From positions 27,710-33,862 of the forward strand of contig DBTL01000015.1 of the NCBI GenBank assembly GCA_002307035.1: DNA of 6,153 nt, given 5' to 3'. Under the pieces are notes generated by a model. That model was not told the DNA's origin, searched no databases, and saw only the letters and a list, made by a program, of their open reading frames with translations. Positions 5,661-6,153 of this stretch are shown piece by piece; the first letter of the stretch is position 1; each line of letters starts with the position of its first letter. The stretch comes from Bacteroides sp. UBA1317. Its GTDB lineage: Bacteria; Bacteroidota; Bacteroidia; Bacteroidales; Bacteroidaceae. The translations under genes and the position numbers were made by a program.

Positions 5661-6153
5661 ATGCCTTTAAATTTACCCGATAGACTTCCTGCCATAGAAA
5701 TTCTCAAAGAAGAAAATATCTTTGTGATTGATAACTCGCGTGCCACTCAGCAGGACATACGTCCTTTGCGTATCGTGGTGCTGAACCTGATGCCATTGAA
5801 GATTACAACGGAGACGGACATCGTACGTTTACTCTCTAACACTCCTCTTCAGCTGGAAATTTCATTTATGAAGATTAAGAGCCACACGTCCAAAAATACT
5901 CCTATCGAACATATGAAGACATTCTATACCGACTTTGACGAGATGCGTTCAGAGAAGTATGACGGTCTGATTATCACCGGCGCTCCTGTGGAGCAGATGG
6001 ACTTTGAAGAGGTGAGCTATTGGAGTGAGATAACAGAGATCTTTGACTGGAGCCGTACACACGTTACTTCTACTTTTTATATCTGCTGGGCCGCTCAGGC
6101 GGGATTGTACCATCATTACGGTGTTCCCAAATATCCACTGGAGAAAAAGATGT
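5661..6153 (+). CDS. metA: MetA-type homoserine O-acyltransferase, N-terminal part (probably O-acetyltransferase)
   Basis: The first 164 residues of MetA are present; the window ends one base into codon 165, so roughly half of the usual 300 or so residues is missing. MetA acylates homoserine, the first committed step of methionine synthesis. Family motifs in order: the opening MPLNLPDRLPA, RPLRIVVLNLMPLK (34-47), TETDIVRLLSNTPLQ (50-64), YDGLIITGAPVE (100-111), VSYW (118-121) and the nucleophile segment FYICWAAQAG (139-148). C142 has the same number as the catalytic cysteine of E. coli MetA. Residue 111 is Glu, which in characterised MetA enzymes goes with acetyl-CoA use, whereas Gly goes with succinyl-CoA. 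The catalytic His-Glu partners lie beyond the window. The ATG at 5661 fits the family N-terminus exactly and has GGAG (5649-5652) 8 bases upstream, the clearest Shine-Dalgarno in the window. Confidence 0.95.
   Translation, partial: MPLNLPDRLPAIEILKEENIFVIDNSRATQQDIRPLRIVVLNLMPLKITTETDIVRLLSNTPLQLEISFMKIKSHTSKNTPIEHMKTFYTDFDEMRSEKYDGLIITGAPVEQMDFEEVSYWSEITEIFDWSRTHVTSTFYICWAAQAGLYHHYGVPKYPLEKKM

Overview
The window looks like core chromosome from a member of the Bacteroidales, most likely Bacteroides or a close relative. Three things point there. The DNA is AT-rich, most starts lack a strong Shine-Dalgarno, and several genes and the tRNA are preceded by the Bacteroidetes sigma-70 element TAnnTTTG. 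The proteins also resemble Bacteroides housekeeping families: a START-like protein, an enlarged LptF/LptG-type permease, a bifunctional RibBA, a class-I aminotransferase, a tiny 2[4Fe-4S] ferredoxin and MetA.

Layout, left to right. Positions 1-32 (minus) are the 5' half of a tRNA cut by the window edge, with a very good promoter behind it at 53-84. On the plus strand follow a 128-aa START-like protein (259-645), a 631-aa LptF/LptG family permease (713-2608), RibBA (2616-3830, only 7 bases after the permease) and a PLP-dependent aspartate/aromatic-type aminotransferase (3912-5105). A strong hairpin with A- and T-rich flanks (5159-5204) separates the aminotransferase from a convergent 56-residue ferredoxin on the minus strand (5219-5389), which has its own promoter near 5429-5459. 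The 271-base gap between the ferredoxin and metA holds both divergent promoters and, on the minus strand, a protein-like open frame (5489-5641) with no usual start codon. The last gene, metA (5661 onward, plus), is cut by the window end after 164 codons.

Functionally these are mostly unrelated housekeeping jobs: envelope lipid export (permease), riboflavin precursor synthesis (RibBA), amino-acid transamination, electron transfer (ferredoxin) and the first committed step of methionine synthesis (MetA). The permease and RibBA probably share a transcript. The START-like gene, the aminotransferase, the ferredoxin and metA each appear to have their own promoter, with support of varying strength.

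I found no mobile element, CRISPR array, prophage gene or obvious defence system. The observations most worth a second look are the start-less open frame upstream of metA, the residue in MetA that predicts acetyl- rather than succinyl-transfer, and the large C-terminal extension of the permease with a puzzling seventh membrane segment.
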